Positions 5,289 through 5,741 of a stretch of 5,741 bases of DNA are shown piece by piece. The position numbers and the translations under genes are program-made. The DNA lies in NCBI GenBank assembly GCA_018700655.1, contig JABIUG010000189.1, positions 1 to 5,741 of the forward strand, written 5' to 3'. This DNA comes from Rhodospirillaceae bacterium. GTDB lineage: Bacteria > Pseudomonadota > Alphaproteobacteria > SP197. Within the stretch, counting starts at the first letter, position 1. Each line of letters begins with the position of its first letter. The notes below the pieces were generated by a model. That model was given only the letters and a program-made list of their open reading frames with translations, was not told the DNA's origin and made no database searches.

Positions 5289-5741
5289 CCTGGAACACGT
5301 CGTTACCGAGGAAGAAGCCGGCAACCGTCTTGATCGTGTGCTGGCCGAAGCCCATTCGGATCTGTCGCGCTCCCGTATCCAGGCACTGATCACCGAAGGT
5401 CGCCTGATCGCCGGGGGCCGGACGATAACTGAGGCCAAATACAGGGTCAAACCGGCTGAACGCCTGACGCTGAAGATCCCGCCCGCGCGCCCTGCCCGGC
5501 CGATCGGCCAGGACATCCCGCTCGATGTCGTCTTTGAGGATGAACACCTTCTGGTGGTCGACAAGCCGGTCGGCATGGTCGTGCATCCCGCTGCGGGCAA
5601 CCCGGATGGTACGCTGGTCAACGCGCTGATTGCCCATTGCGGCGACAGCCTTTCAGGAATCGGCGGCGAAAAGAGGCCGGGGATCGTGCACCGGCTCGAC
5701 AAGGACACCAGTGGCGTGATGATGGTGGCCAAGACCGACAA
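5272..5741 (+). CDS. rluD: 23S rRNA pseudouridine synthase, RluD-type, N-terminal half (runs off the window)
   Basis: The frame is open to the right edge and gives 156 residues, about half of a family member of some 320. RluA-family enzymes convert uridine to pseudouridine; RluD acts on the helix 69 loop of 23S rRNA. Residues 11-70 form an S4 RNA-binding domain (AGNRLDRVLAE, LSRSRIQALITEGRL). The synthase domain begins at IPLDVVFEDEHLLVVDKPVG (82-101), followed by MVVHPAAGN and the catalytic motif HRLDKDTSG (140-148) with nucleophile Asp143. The strong VVHPAAGN match favours RluD over RluA or RluC. No ATG is available: I chose the TTG at 5272, which gives a leader of normal length. Possible ribosome sites are GGGA at 5258-5261 or AAGG at 5266-5269, the latter only 2 bases away. 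An in-frame GTG at 5212 would overlap the divergent gene and add a Cys-rich leader of unlikely composition. Product secure, start uncertain. Confidence 0.9.
   Translation, partial: MFEVRNLEHVVTEEEAGNRLDRVLAEAHSDLSRSRIQALITEGRLIAGGRTITEAKYRVKPAERLTLKIPPARPARPIGQDIPLDVVFEDEHLLVVDKPVGMVVHPAAGNPDGTLVNALIAHCGDSLSGIGGEKRPGIVHRLDKDTSGVMMVAKTD

Noticed and set aside
4079..5389. 436-codon + strand open frame opposite threonine aldolase and the small membrane protein
   Set aside because: It lies antisense to two genes with clear catalytic motifs or a membrane segment, ends inside rluD, has a Arg/Gly/Asp-rich composition with no recognisable domain, and is the kind of long shadow frame expected in GC-rich DNA.
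5112..5741. 209-codon - strand open frame opposite rluD
   Set aside because: The opposite strand encodes an S4 domain and the HRLDKDTSG synthase motif in frame, and this frame also overlaps the membrane protein gene on the same strand; a shadow.

Overview
The window comes from a GC-rich bacterial chromosome, most likely an alphaproteobacterium. This rests on overall base composition, short spacers with GGAG-type ribosome sites, and two genes that resemble alphaproteobacterial families: a DUF2927-type lipoprotein, and a small DUF6476-type membrane protein divergent from an rluD-type gene. Species cannot be named from this sequence. I see no tRNA, rRNA, CRISPR array, transposase or phage gene.

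Layout. Positions 2-3823 hold four genes on the + strand: the 3' end of an amidohydrolase (AtzA/TrzN/SsnA-like), a complete BetA-like GMC flavin oxidoreductase, a complete TauD/TfdA-type Fe(II)/2-oxoglutarate dioxygenase, and a DUF2927-type lipoprotein starting 2 bases after the dioxygenase stop. They meet tail-to-tail, with no spacer, a - strand pair: a small single-pass membrane protein (5224-4883) followed 9 bases later by a low-specificity L-threonine aldolase (4873-3824). At the right edge an rluD-type 23S rRNA pseudouridine synthase begins on the + strand, divergent from the membrane protein, and runs off the window.

Working together. The first three + strand genes encode three enzyme classes that often act in stepwise breakdown of small nitrogen- or sulfur-containing compounds: hydrolysis or deamination, alcohol oxidation, and oxygenative cleavage. 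A shared catabolic role is plausible but not shown. The 85-base gap before the dioxygenase may separate transcripts. The dioxygenase keeps the iron and 2-oxoglutarate ligands but not the residues that bind taurine in E. coli TauD, so its substrate is open. Threonine aldolase and rluD are housekeeping functions.

The main points for a second look are a metzincin-like motif in the DUF2927 lipoprotein with all three zinc-binding histidines replaced, the altered substrate pocket of the dioxygenase, the two stop codons packed into one TGATCA palindrome, and the lack of an ATG start for rluD. I found no convincing new multi-gene system; most of the window is ordinary chromosomal metabolism.
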